This document shows positions 47,322 through 62,300 of a stretch of DNA of 64,000 nucleotides, piece after piece. The notes below the pieces were generated by a model. The model had not been told where the DNA came from, did no database searches, and saw only the letters and a program-made list of their open reading frames with translations. The stretch lies in assembly GCF_000002985.6 (NCBI RefSeq), contig NC_003280.10, positions 11,156,501-11,220,500 on the forward strand, read 5' to 3'. The position numbers and the translations under genes are program-made. Position 1 is the first letter of the stretch. Each line of letters starts with the position of its first letter. Origin of the DNA: Caenorhabditis elegans (taxonomy: Eukaryota > Nematoda > Chromadorea > Rhabditida > Rhabditidae).

Positions 47322-50300
47322 ATGAAGCCGAGGTGGTGGCACAACTCCTCGAGCCAAACTTCACAATTTCTAATATTCATCCCATTACTCACTCTTCTTG
47401 CGTCGTCAAGTGTTAATGCAAAACCATTGAATTTGCCACAAACGATAAGTAAGTTCCCACACATCTTTTCATCACAACACACACTTACACACAATTATCT
47501 AACTAACTTCAACAAATATACCTATCAATCACCATTTATCGTTCACTCAGAAATTCGGAAATTGAGAGACCCTGACTGCTGCTAACTGGGAGGCCGTCTT
47601 TTTTCCGTATTGTGTCTCTAAAAATTCCAATGTCCGTCTCTATATGATCTCTCGAATCTGTACACTATGTTTTATGATCGAGTATGACAAGTATGGTGGT
47701 CGAAAAAAAAGACTTCTTCAACTTATTGACAAACAATTGTTACGAAAAATGAGTTTTCTTTTTTGGAAAAGACTTGCAAAAGGGGAAACCCAAGTGCCAA
47801 AAACTTGTCATCATTAATTTCAGAAAATTTAGAACAATAGTAAAAAATATCTAATCTAGATTCTTTTGTTATTGTTACACATTTTGTTTTGAGGGGAACC
47901 GAGTCAAGATTATTCAGACAAGATAAAATAGTCAGGAGACTACAGTAAAATAATAAGTTTATGTAAATGAGCCAAAGATCAGTTTTGCAAACTGGCATTT
48001 CGAACTGAGATTTGGAAGCAAAATTGAAGAGAATCAGGGTTTTCTCAGCCAATTAATTTTTTAAAGACAGGCCAAATCAGAAATCTACGCCGTAGTTTCA
48101 GCTTGAGCTTGAGCCTATGTTTGAACCAATTCTAGAGCAAGTCGAAGCCTAAGCCTAAGGCTAATCCTAGGCCTAAACCTAAGCCTAAGGCTAATCCTAG
48201 GCCTGAACCTAAGCCTAAGGCTTATCCTAGGCCTAAACCTAAGCCTATTCCCATTTGAACTTCGACCTTAAAAACTTGCAAAGATTCCTCTTGTAAATTC
48301 CGAGAACCTTCGCTTTTGTCTGCTAACCAATTCCCCGAATTAAATTTCATCAACGTCATCTAAAATTCAATGACTGACTCATCTTTCCATTTTTCCCTGG
48401 CCACCTATCCGTTTCTTTGTTATCACAGGCATGAAGCAGTTAAGAAACAAAATGAACCACCCGCCAAAAAACAACTTTCATCTTTAGCCGAGAAAAAAAT
48501 GCGGCAATTTATTAGCAGAATACAAGTGGGGTTACTGAATTCAAGGTTTTCTGCTATTACTTCTTATGGTCACACTATAGCACAGACAAGGTCGAACCAT
48601 CATTTCCGGGCGGAAATTGGTTTAAAAAACTATAGGTAGATGCAAATATCTGCTCTTCGTGGGGAATTGAAATGAATTGAAATTCCAATGATCAGAATCA
48701 GTCGTCCAAATCTTTATAATTAGTGCTTGCAAACTCATAAAGTAATAAAAAATCTAGGTTGTCTGACTCATACCCATTTTAGTTTGCAAAAGTTATTGAG
48801 TAAATGGACGGGAATTAGACGGCTGGAAACACAATTAGACAGCTGGAACCTGCCTTTATAAATTATTTCAAGATTTTTCCAGCTTTCAGGGAAAATTGAG
48901 TATTCATTCAAAAAATTTCCTGTTCAAAGGTTCAAAGAAGAGAATTCTTAGTTTTCCCGGAAATCACTTTCGACGCCCAATCCACGACGCTGAACCATTT
49001 CCCAGATTCCCTTTTAAAATCAGTAACCAAATAATGATTTCTGTGTCATGTCACCACTACTCAACGAGTTTTTTTCTACATATTTCGTTCACCAATTCAA
49101 ATCTCCAAAAAATTGTGCCAGATCACAAGTATAGTTCCTTTGTCCCGATGCGCCCACACCACCCCACGCCTCATTTATCCGCGCATCACCTCTTCCATAG
49201 ACGGTGAAGGTCGGAATTCCGACGCGATACGCAACAATCAGCGGGGTCGGATTTTTTTGAGGTTCAGGCAAGAATGAAAAAATCGCGGCGGGAAATGTAA
49301 ATACAGTTAATTTTTAATCTAATTTTTAAAGATTTTTCTAAAAATTGCCTGTAAACCGCGCCATTCAGTGAGATCATTATCAGTTCGTTTTGTTGTCCCT
49401 TTCCGTGTGTCCCCGCGGCGCGCGCGGGCACGTCTCAATGCCATCTTTTTCATTTTACAAGGCGAAATTTGACGAAAAAAAGTGAATTTTTGATAAATGG
49501 CTTGCAAATAGATACACACGCACACACATACCGACACAAACATATCAGATAAGCATTATTCGTGTCGAGGTTGTTTGTAAGAGTAGGTGGGAGTATGTTT
49601 GGGTATGTGGTAGTAGTTTAGCATAATCCCTAAATTGGTTCGGCATTGAGAGAATCGAAAGACAAAGACATAGAAACACGACGAAACGCGTGAGATGAAG
49701 GGGTACCTGGGGAAGGTAATACATAGAAGAAAAGGAAGAATTGGGACTAGAATATCGTGAAATACGATGGGATTCTCTAATAAGCTCACTTGGCAGCCCA
49801 GGAATTTGGCCATGGTCTTTATTTTTTTGGGCCGTTCGAGAAAGAATTCGAAAATTAGAACATGGAAATGATGAAGTGGTGCAAAACATAACTTTTGAAG
49901 GCATGGGACTTGCTCCTACAGTGATTGTCGACTAGAAGCTTTATTTTAAAAATTCGCCAGCAAGATGTCAACCGCTCCATCTTTTTTCGATTTCGAGAAT
50001 TGGTTATAGAATATTTTCAAAAGCTGATATTAAGATAAGATAAAATTGGCAAAATATTGGTTAACACTGCACTTACCAAAACTTCCAAAAATTTTCTCAG
50101 ATCACTATTCTCTGAACACATTATAATCTTAAACCTCTAACCATACAATTGTTCTATATTTTCAGCATGTGCGGACAACATCTACGTCTATGTGAACTCT
50201 ACAGAAGCAGATAGATCTCCATATATTTTCGTTGAGATCAAGACGGCAACTATCCATGACTGTATCAATTCGTGCTTTGGAAATCAGTTTTGCTATTCAC

Positions 50301-53300
50301 TGAAATACGATCAGTCGAAGGCAGACTCGTGCTCCCTGTTCTATTTTGCAGCCTATAATTGCACAGGTAAAATTTGAATTAGGATTTTTTTTGGAAAATG
50401 TGCAACTTGCACAAAAAATTTATACTTTTATAAAATCCCCCGATCTAGATTAGGAATTAAACAATCACCGGTTGATTTACCAAATATTGAAATTATTTCA
50501 GGTCAAGCTCTTGTTCCTGCCAAGAGCGTCGTCTACAACGGAGGAGCTGTCACAATCGACTGTCTGAGATGTCCATCGAACGGTGACTTTGGTAAGTAAA
50601 AATTTGAAAATTCATGAAATCATCCGTGACTCATTCTGATTTTTGCTGTCTTTGCCACCCCGTTAAGTGGCCGATTGAACAACCACTCATCGTGAATTCC
50701 TTTGAATACTGTTTTTTTTTATGAAGCCGCCATAAAAACGTAGTAGGTGTTGTGTTGGAATTGCGTGGCTAACTAGCAAAAACAAGCAGTAAAATGTACT
50801 GTTTAGCAGATAAATAAAACAGATAAAATTGTTAGACTCTGTGCGACCACTTCGGAGAAACTGGAGGTTTGCAGAGTCTATAAGTTTTTAAAATATTGCT
50901 AAGCTAATCTCCAAATCTTTTAAGTGTAAAATTCTGCTTAAACTCAATTTCTCACGTAAAAATGTTTCCAGTAACCGCACCGCCATTCACCAGCTTCACC
51001 GAACAAACGATCACAGCTGTCGGCGATCGCGGAGAGACGCTGATTGAGAAGCCTCTGGTTGAAGATATTACTCATAATATAGACTCGAAACTTGGTAACC
51101 ACAAACATTATTTTTTATAAATTCCTTGAATTATTGTCTTCCCCTTCAGAATCTACAACGCCAAGTGGACACTCGACGGCAATTGTTGACCTTCACGTCG
51201 AAGACACCACGACCGCCGTCGGTGAGTTAATTTTTTTTTTGGAGACAGGCGTGTGTAGAGAGGTTAGTACGAGAGCTGCTCGACAATTTAGCTGTCAATC
51301 AGAGTACAATTAGGTGTGACTGACACAAATGTACTTATGTGTTTCAAAAGGACAGGGTCACCGCCGTCTGACCTACCGTTTTTCTGTGTTGTGTTTGCTT
51401 GGCTTTTTTGTGGTATTATAGGTGCTTCCACAGAAACTTCTTGGTCGGGATCTACAACTCAACGACCGTGCGACACACATCTCCGCTTCTTGATAAGTAG
51501 TCAAATCGACTGGGAGACCGTTGATCTGCTCATCAATCAGACATCAGTAGGATCCGCGGAGGAGTGTGCTCTTCAGTGCTACTCGTACCATTGTGGTGTA
51601 TGTAACATGACTAGAAATAGATTAGTGACACTAAATTTTAGTTCGCATTGTACAAGTCAGATACGGAAACCTGCCAATTTACCGTAGCAACTGATGACTT
51701 GGTGGATCAGGAACACTGTGAGGATGAGAAGTCCTCAGATCGGATGGTGGATACTGTGGAGAAAACAATGATACCGGTGCAGATTACGTGCCCATATTGT
51801 CTTGAGAAAGGTGTGCACATAGAACTTAACTCACTCGAATGCACTTCACGCAAACTGTATGCAGCACTTTTTCACAATTTCTAATTTTTCCTTTTTACTT
51901 TCTTCTAAAAAATTAAGGAGTTTGTGGAAAAACAAGTACTTACAGGTGCCGAAACAACCAGTACCTCCGCTCCAGAACCAATTGCATCTACTAAGATTGC
52001 TCCGGTCCAAACTGCTCAACATAACCGCAAAGGTAACTACTATCCAGGTGAATTCGCTTTCTGCTTTATAGTTTTTTCAGTTATAGGACCATCTTAGTAG
52101 CTAGAAAGTATATTTGGCTGGTGAATGACGATGACTTGCTGCATGGGTTTTTGTTATGATTTTCTTTTGATTTTTTTAAATTGAGCCTAATTTTTCACTT
52201 TGCAATTTTTTATGTTTGGTTGGTTGCAGCATGCTATATTAATTTCCAAGTGGAGGAAATTTCAACGCAGCCCAACTTTGACCATTATACGATAAAACCA
52301 GCCAAAAGGTAAGATCCTAGTTTTGTCTTGGTTAACTTTATGTTCAGCATCCCCCTCATTTGACATTTCAGTGCGAATGCTTGCGCTCGCTTCTGTTTCG
52401 TTGGACTTTGCACGGTGGCTGTATATTCGCCTTCCACGGGCGAATGCCGACTTGGCAGGGATAGACGGGAAAAGTGCACGGATTCGGAAAACAAGTTCTC
52501 TTATACAGGAGCCGACGATGTTGTGCTGCAGTGTTTCCGTTGCAGTTAGTATAATTTTTAGTTTGATAGAAGTTTTGTTTTATTTTATCAGAACTTGAGA
52601 AGCATTCGCACCTGATTTTGATTTAGGTTCCAAGAAGGTTCCACCGACTGCTGATGTTACCAAGACTACCGTATCCTTCCAAGAAGAAGAACATGTCACG
52701 ACTCAAGCTAAAGCCGATGAAACCACCACAGCAGAACCTAGTACCACCACAGCCACCGAGAGTTCTACCTCTCTAGCTGAATCTAATGATCAGGAGCCAG
52801 CTGTCGCTACCAAAGTGGAAATGGCAAAGGATAAAGAAGGAGTTAAGACTACGCAGAGAAAACGTGAGTGCATGGAATGGAGTGAGCTTGATTCAAATAT
52901 GTGTTGGGACTTTGATAGAATTAGTTTTTAATACATACTTTTACATCTCAAAAACTTTCAGATTGTGTCATCAAATTCCAAGCTAGACCATTATCGGATC
53001 GCCCTGAAAACTTGAAGGCCAAGTTTGAATTGAACGTGCCAGTTGATTCGATTGAACTTTGTGCTACAAGATGTTACCAGGTGGGTAATACAGAATTTTT
53101 GTACAAGTTTGATTTAGAAATCAGAAATCATACTCGAAAATTTTAGGATGGGTGCTCCGGCGCTCGATTCGACCCAGCTGACAGATCCTGTACGCTTTCC
53201 TACGACGATCCACAGTTTTGTGCTCGTGGAAATGTATTCATTCATTATGAAGCTAAAGAGGCCACGTGGTTACATTGCGTAAATTGCTGTAAGTAGCTTT

Positions 53301-56300
53301 TTTGCAAATTGTTGGCGTAACGTATTAACACTTAACTTTAGATACTGTAAAACCAAGTGACTTCGATGAAGTTCGAACTGGTACCACCGCTGCAACTCCG
53401 AAAGGAATAGAGTCGACAACTGTTGCTTCATCTGAAACAACATCTGCAGAAGCCGTCACTACCACTCAGAAGCAAGCTGACATTACATCCACAACAGCTG
53501 CACCTGAACTCACCTCTTCCGCATCTCAAGAATCCACAACTACAACGGTTGCCACATCGACTGTGAAACAATCAGAATCTGATGGCAGTGATGATTTCCA
53601 GAGAGGATGTCTCATCAAGTTCCAGGCAAGACCATTGACAGAACGACCGAAAGAGTTATCGGCAAAGTTTGAAACCGAGATCAAAGTCGATTCCGTCGAA
53701 ATGTGTGCAACACGTTGTTATCAAGATGGTTGTTCTGGAGCCAGATTTGATCCCGTCTGGAGCACGTGTAGTCTTTCCTACGATGAAAAGCATTTCTGCG
53801 CACGAGGAGATGTCTTCCTGCAGTACATGGCTAAAGAAGTAACATGGATTCATTGTGTTAACTGCTGTAAGTCTCCCACTCAATAACAAATCAAGTTAAT
53901 TTTTGAAAATTTAGATGCCATCAAATCAACAGCAGCAGCAGATTTACCAAAGGTTCCCAGCAAGACTAATGATGACAATGAGATCACTACAACATCAGCT
54001 CCAGCTGCAGTAACTAATCCTTGGGGAGAAACTGAAACGCCGTTGAGCGAAGGAGAAAAAACTACAACATCCTCTCCAAAAGAAGAGGCTGCAACTTTGA
54101 AAACTATTGGTCAGGAAGTTGATGATGATAGTCTTCTAAAAGGATGTATCGTTCACTTCCAATCTCAACCAATAGAAGAAAGAAATAAAGAATTCACTGC
54201 ACCATTTGAATTGAATCTTAAAGTGCCAACGGCGGAAATCTGCGCTCATCGGTGTTATCAAGATGGGTGTACTGCTGCAAAATATGATCCTTCAACCCAA
54301 CAATGCTCACTTGCTTACGAAGATAAGCCATTCTGTGGTAATGGAAGACTGGTGAACATTGACCGATCAGATAAAACTGTCTGGATTCATTGTCTATCAT
54401 GTGGTAAGTGGGTAAAACTGCGTTTCCCAATGTAATCATTAAATTTTCAGTTCCATTGAAGAATTCTAAACCAGCTGAAAACACAGATGGAGAAGTAACT
54501 GAATCGAATCTTCCTGATGGATCTGGTGAGCACGGTGCAGATACAGCAAGCGGAGAAGAACCAACGTCAACGCCCATAACTGCTCCCACTGACTTCTCAA
54601 ACGACGATCAAGTCACAGAAGCTTCCGGTGAAGAGACTACCACCGCTGCTGCCACAGAAGCCTCATCCGAAGAGACCACCACCTCTGCTGTGACTGAAGG
54701 ATCAGGAGAAGAGACCACTGTCCCCACAACAGTCGAATCATCCGGAGAGGAACCAGCATTATCATCGACATCTGTCCCAACGGAGCTTTCAAAGGATGAT
54801 CAAGTAACTGAAGCTTCAGGTGAAGAGACCACCACCGCAGCTGCCACCGAAGCCTCGTCGGAAGAGACCACCACCCCTGCCGTGACTGAAGCATCAGGAG
54901 AAGAGAGTACCACCTCTGCCGTGACTGAAGGATCTGGAGAAGAGATCACTGTCCCCACAACAGTCGAATCATCCGGAGAGGAACCAGCATTATCATCGAC
55001 ATCTGTCCCAACTGAGCTTTCAAAGGATGATCAAGTAACTGAAGCTTCAGGTGAAGAGACCACCACCGCAGCTGCCACCGAAGCCTCGTCGGAAGAGACC
55101 ACCACCCCTGCCGTGACTGAAGCATCAGGAGAAGAGAGTACCACCTCTGCCGTGACTGAAGGATCTGGAGAAGAGATCACTGTCCACACAACAGTCGAAT
55201 CATCCGGAGAGGAACCAGCAATATCATCGACGTCTATCCCAACTGAGCTCTCGAAAGATGATCAAGTAACTGAAGCTTCAGGTGAAGAGACCACCACCGC
55301 AGCTGCCACCGAAGCCTCGTTGGAAGCGACCACCACTCCTGCCGTGACTGAAGCATCAGGAGAAGAGATTACCACCTCTGCCGTGACTGAAGAATCTGGA
55401 GAAGAGACCACTGTCGTCGCAGTTGTTGAATCATCCGGAGAGGAACAAGCATCATCGTCGACGTCTATCCCAACTGAGCTCTCGAAAGATGATCAAGTAA
55501 CTGAAGCTTCAGGTGAAGAGACCACCACCGCAGCTGCCACCGAAGCCTCGTCGGAAGAGACCACCACCCCTGCCGTGACTGAAGCATCAGGAGAAGAGAG
55601 TACCACCTCTGCCGTGACTGAAGGATCAAGTAACTGAAGCTTCAGGTGAAGAGACCACCACCGCAGCTGCCACCGAAGCCTCGTCGGAAGCGACCACCAC
55701 TCCTGCCGTGACTGAAGCATCAGGAGAAGAGACCACTGTCGTCGCAGTTGTTGAATCATCCGGAGAGGAACCAGCATCATCATCGACGTCTATCCCAACT
55801 GAGCTCTCAAAAGATAATCAAGTAACTGAAGCTTCCGGTGAAGAGACCAACACCGCTGCTGTAACTGAAGGATCTGGAGAAGAGACCACCACTGCTGCTG
55901 CCACGGAAACCTCGTCGGAAGAGACTACCATCTCTGCCGTGACTGAAGCGTCTGGAGAAGAGACTACTGTCGTCGCAGTTGTTCAATCATCCGGAGAGGA
56001 ACCAGCATCATCATCGACGTCTATCCCGACTGAGCTCTCAAAAGATGATCAAGTAACTGAAGCTTCCGGTGAAGAGACCACCACCGCAGCTGCCACCGAA
56101 GCCTCGTCGGAAGAGACCACCACCCTTGCTGTAACTGAAGGATCTGGAGAAGAGACCACTGTCGTCGCAGTTGTTGAATCATCCGGAGAGGAACCAGCAT
56201 CATCATCGACGTCTATCCCAACTGAGCTCTCGAAAGATGATCAAGTAACTGAAGCTTCCGGTGAAGAGACCACCACCGCTGCTGTAACTGAAGGATCTGG

Positions 56301-59300
56301 AGAAGAGACTGTCACCCCTGCTGCCACCGAAGCCTCGTCGGAAGCGACCACCACCCCTGCCGGGACTGAAGCATCTGGAGAAGAGACTACTACCTCTGCC
56401 GTGACTGAAGGATCAGGAGAAGAGAACACTGTCGTCGCAGTTGTTGAATCATCCGGAGAGGAACCAGCATCATCATCGACGTCTATCCCAACTGAGCTCT
56501 CGAATGATGATCAAGTAACTGAAGGATCTGGAGAAGAGACCACCACCGCTGCTGCCACGGAAACCTCGTCGGAAGAGACTACCACCTCTGTCGTGACTGA
56601 AGGATCAGGAGAAGAGACCACCACCTCTGCCGTGACTGAAGCATCTGGAGAAGAGACTACTACCTCTGCCGTGACTGAAGGATCAGGAGAAGAGAACACT
56701 GTCGTCGCAGTTGTTCAATCATCCGGAGAGGAACCGGCATCATCATCGACATCTATCCCAACTGAGCTCTCGAAGGATGATCAAGTAACTGAAGCTTCCG
56801 GTGAAGAGACCACCACCGCTGCTGCCACAGAAGCCTCATCCGAAGAGACCACCACCTCTGCTGTGACTGAAGGATCAGGAGAAGAGACTACTACCTCTGC
56901 CGTGAGTGAAGGATCTGGAGATGAGACTACCACCGCTGCCGCCACTGAAGCCTCGTCGGAAGAGACCATCACTTCTGCCGTCACTGAAGGATCTGGAGAA
57001 GAGACTACCACCTCTGCTGTAACTGAAGGATCAGGAGAAGAGACTACCACCGCTGCCGCCACTGAAGCCTCGTCGGAAGAGACCATCACTTCTGCCGTCA
57101 CTGAAGGATCTGGAGAAGAGACTACCACCTCTGCTGTAACTGAAGGATCTGGAGAAGAGATCACTGTCCCCACAACAGTCGAATCATCCGGAGAGGAACC
57201 AGCATTATCATCGATGTCTATCCCAACTGAGCTCTCGAAGGATGATCAAGTAACTGAAGCTTCAGGTGAAGAGACCACCACAGCTGCTGCCACGGAAACC
57301 TCGTCGGAAGAGACTACCACCTCTGTCGTGACTGAAGGATCAGGAGAACAGACCACTGTCGTCGCAGTTGTCGAATCATCCGGAGAGGAACCAGCATCAT
57401 CATCGACATCTATCCCAACTGAGCTCTCAAAGGATGATCAAGTAACTGAAGCTTCTGGTGAAGAGACTACCACCGCTGCTGCCACTGAAGCCTCGTCGGA
57501 AGAGACCATCACTTCTGCCGTCACTGAAGGATCAGGAGAAGAGACCACTGTCGTCGCAGTTGTTGAATCTTCCGGAGAGGAACCAGCATCATCATCGACA
57601 TCCGTCCCAACGGAGCTCTCAAAAGATGATCAAGTAACTGAAGCTTCCGGTGAAGAGACCACCACCGCTGCTGCCACGGAAGCCTCGTCGGAAGAGACTA
57701 CCACCTCTGCCGTGACTGAAGGATCAGGAGAAGAGACTACTACATCTGCCGTGACCGAAGCCTCGTCGGAAGCGACCACCACCCCTGCCGGGACAGAAGC
57801 ATCTGGAGAAGAGACTACTACCTCTGCCGTGACTGAAGGATCAGGAGAAGAGACCACTGTCGTCGCAGTTGTCGAATCTTCCGGTGAGGAACCAGCATCA
57901 TCTTCGACATCTATCCCAACTGAGCTCTCAAAGAATGATCAAGTAACTGAAGCTTCCGGTGAAGAGACCATCACCGCTGCTGCCACCGAAGCCTCGGAAG
58001 AGACTACCACCTCTGCTGTGACTGAAGGATCAGGAGAAGACACCACTGTCGTCGCAGTTGTCGAATTATCCGGAGAGCAACCAGCATCATCTTCGACATC
58101 TATCCCAACTGAGCTCTCAAAGGATGATCAAGTAACTGAAGCTTCCGGTGAAGAGACCACCACCGCTGCTGCCACCGAAGCCTCGGAAGAGACTACCACC
58201 TCTGCTGTGACTGAAGGATCAGGAGAAGAGACCACTGTCGTCGCAGTTGTCGAATCTTCCGGTGAGGAACCAGCATCATCTTCGACATCTATCCCAACTG
58301 AGCTCTCAAAGGATGATCAAGTAACTGAAGCTTCCGGTGAAGAGACCACCACCGCTGCTGCCACCGAAGCCTCGGAAGAGACTACCACCTCTGCTGTGAC
58401 TGAAGGATCAGGAGAAGACACCACTGTCGTTGCAGTTGTCGAATCATCCGGAGAGCAACCAGCATCATCTTCGACATCTATCCCAACTGAGCTCTCAAAG
58501 GATGATCAAGTAACTGAAGCTTCCGGTGAAGAGACCACCACCGCTGCTGCCACCGAAGCCTCGGAAGAGACTACCACCTCTGCTGTGACTGAAGGATCAG
58601 GAGAAGACACCACTGTCGTCGCAGTTGTCGAATCATCCGGAGAGCAACCAGCATCATCTTCGACATCTATCCCAACTGAGCTCTCAAAGGATGATCAAGT
58701 AACTGAAGCTTCCGGTGAAGAGACCACCACCGCTGCTGCCACCGAAGCCTCGGAAGAGACTACCACCTCTGCTGTGACTGAAGGATCAGGAGAAGAGACC
58801 ACTGTCGTCGCAGTTGTCGAATCTTCCGGTGAGGAACCAGCATCATCTTCGACATCTATCCCAACTGAGCTCTCAAAAGATGATAAAGTTACTGAAGCTT
58901 CAGGTGAAGAGACCACCACCGCTGCGGCCACGGATGCCTCGTCGGAAGAGACTACCACCTCTGCCGTGACTGAAGGATCAGGAGAAGAGACCACTGTCGT
59001 CGCAGTTGTCGAATCTTCCGATGAGGAACCAGCATCATCTTCGACATCTATCCCAACTGAGCTCTCAAAGGATGATCAAGTAACTGAAGCTTCCGGTGAA
59101 GAGACCACCACCGCTGCTGCCACCGAAGCCTCGGAAGAGACTACCACCTCTGCTGTGACTGAAGGATCAGGAGAAGAGACCACTGTCGTCGCAGTTGTCG
59201 AATCTTCCGGTGAGGAACCAGCATCATCTTCGACATCTATCCCAACTGAGCTCTCAAAAGATGATAAAGTTACTGAAGCTTCAGGTGAAGAGACCACCAC

Positions 59301-62300
59301 CGCTGCGGCCACGGATGCCTCGTCGGAAGAGACTACCACCTCTGCCGTGACTGAAGGATCAGGAGAAGAGACCACTGTCGTCGCAGTTGTCGAATCTTCC
59401 GATGAGGAACCAGCATCATCTTCGACATCTATCCCAACAGAGCTCTCAAAGGATGATCAAGTAACTGAAGCTTCCGGTGAAGAGACCACCACCGCTGCTG
59501 CCACCGAAGCCTCGGAAGAAACTACCACCTCTGCTGTGACTGAAGGATCAGGAGAAGAGACCACTGTCGTCGCAGTTGTCGAATCTTCCGGTGAGGAACC
59601 AGCATCATCTTCGACATCTATCCCAACTGAGCTCTCAAAGGATGATCAAGTAACTGAAGCTTCCGGTGAAGAGACCACCACCGCTGCTGCCACCGAAGCC
59701 TCGGAAGAGACTACCACCTCTGCTGTGACTGAAGGATCAGGAGAAGACACCACTGTCGTTGCAGTTGTCGAATCATCCGGAGAGCAACCAGCATCATCTT
59801 CGACATCTATCCCAACAGAGCTCTCAAAGGATGATCAAGTAACTGAAGCTTCCGGTGAAGAGACCACCACCGCTGCTGCCACCGAAGCCTCGGAAGAGAC
59901 TACCACCTCTGCTGTGACTGAAGGATCAGGAGAAGAGACCACTGTCGTCGCAGTTGTCGAATCTTCCGGTGAGGAACCAGCATCATCTTCGACATCTATC
60001 CCAACTGAGCTCTCAAAGGATGATCAAGTAACTGAAGCTTCCGGTGAAGAGACCACCACCGCAGCTGCCACCGAAGCCTCATCGGAAGAGACCACCACTT
60101 CTGCCGTGACTGAAGGATCAGGAGAAGAAACTACCACCTCTGCCGTGACTGAAGGATCAGGAGAAGAGACTACCACCTCTGCCGTGCCTGAAGGCGAGAA
60201 TTCGACCACTGAGGCGCCAGCCTTTGTGACTGGTTCTGAAATTGAAATACCATCATCTGAGGAGTCGTCGTCTACCACAACTCACGATCCAAGTATTCCG
60301 GTCATTACACCTAAGCCTTCCGTGTCTTCAACCATTGAAAATGTCATGTCAAAGACTTCTTCGGAAGAAGCTGCCGAGAAAAAAATTATTGGAGAACATC
60401 AAACCGGAAAAGATGATGATGCCGGGAAGGAAGATGAAGATAATATGCCAGCATTTGTAACAGCTAATCCTGCTGGCACATCTACTACAGAATCGGCTGA
60501 AAATGTGACATCCACTGGAGAAGAGGATGAGAACATCAAGATGGCTAAGGAACTTGGTAAGCAATTCGCCGCTGATCTTGCTAAACTTGCCGCAAAGGAC
60601 GGCGTAAACCTCACTGAAACTGCCGACGCGAAAGATTCTGGTGAGACAGCTCATGTTGAAGATGAACAAGTCAGTAGTACGGAGTCATCGATTGGAAGTG
60701 AAGAGACAACTACCACCGTCAATAAGGAAACTACTGAAGAACATCACGAAGCGTCTGGTGAAGAGGATGATGCGCCTGCATTCGTTACTGGTGCACCAAC
60801 TGATTCTACAACTGAAGCTTCTGTATCAACCACCTCCGCAATCACAGATGAAACCACATCAGTTGCTGCGGATGAGTCAACAAGCACTTCGGCTGGAGAG
60901 GTTCAGAGTTCTTCAGCAATTATTGATTCAGCCACAGTTGCATCAGAAGAGCAAACCTCTTCAGAGGCAACGTCGGTGATCGAAAGCAGCGGAGAGGAAG
61001 TGACCACTACTGATGAGAATCTAGTCACATCTACAGTAGCACAATTGGAGGAAGGAAGCGGTATTACTGCTGCGGAATCAAAGGATGAAGACTCAGTGAC
61101 AACGGAAGCCACTTCTCAATCCACAACTGTATCTGAATCCTCAGACGGAAGCGGAGAGTCAACAGTTGCTCCAAATGACTCAGAAACATCCACAACAGAA
61201 TCATCTCAATCAACCACGGACGAAGGAAGCGGAGTTACTGCTGCCGAATCGAAGGATGAAGAGTCATCCACAACTGAGGCACCAGCATTTGTTACATCGA
61301 AAACTTCGGGTAGTGAGGAAGACGAGGAGGACTCACCAGACACTCATGAATTCTTGACGGGTATTGACGAGACCATGTTTAATAAGGTAGATTGCTCACC
61401 TGAATTGTATCAAACTTAACATAATTTATTTCAGAGTTTGGTCCCAGACACTCATAGGGAAGATCTTCCAAACAATGTTGGATTCGTGCCATCATCAGAG
61501 CCAAAGCCAAAGAATCCTGACGAGGAGGAAGAGGAAGAAGAGGATGATGGAACCAAGGTGAGCCTTGGAAAGTTAAAACTCCAAACTTATCTGTTTCAGA
61601 GTGATGATTATGAGGATAATGTTTCGAAGAAGATCAGCTCAACGTCCGCGCCAACGACAACTACGACAGAAGCAGCGGGAGCTACAACAGAGCCACCAGT
61701 TCAACTTGTCAAGGTTAGTGGCATCAAGAGAACTATAAAGTTCACAACAAACTCTTAAATTTAGGATCTCATCGATGCCTTGGCAGCAGGAGGGCTAGAC
61801 TTTGTTCTCGGAAGACCACGCAAACCGACATCTCAAGCTGCTCAGGATATGATTAATAGGAAGCTTGGTAAGAAGACGAAAACACAAAATCAACCAATTC
61901 GAAACCAATCCACAACCAATAAACTAACCCAAATTCACATTAATTCTAGGTCCAATTCAACGACTACTCCCTCAAGCAATTGAGAATAAACATGGTATGT
62001 CCGCGTATTTTAACATTTACTTCCTTATGTTACCTCCTTATCACTTATGTTCTAATAGAAATAACACATCAATATATAATTCAATAGTGTAACCACGTTC
62101 TCTGTACCGTCTCTAATATTTTGAAGAATGCACTACCGGAAGAGTTCGATTCGTCGCCTCCGAGATGGTCGACCTGAGTCAGCACTTCGAGCGCGACGCT
62201 GTGGCATTCTCGCTGGAGCATTGTGCTCGTATGTGTTTTGAGACATCGTGTGTTCGTGCCGCATTCACCAGATTCCCGCGTCCCGTTTGTCTGATGCACT

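Noticed and set aside
49741..49935. 64-codon plus-strand open frame in the large first intron
   Set aside because: Competing minus-strand frames cover the same DNA. It has no acceptor and no family resemblance.
54637..60278. Many long open frames on the minus strand of the Thr/Glu array
   Set aside because: They mirror the repeat in the real coding frame. They have repetitive composition and no independent signals.
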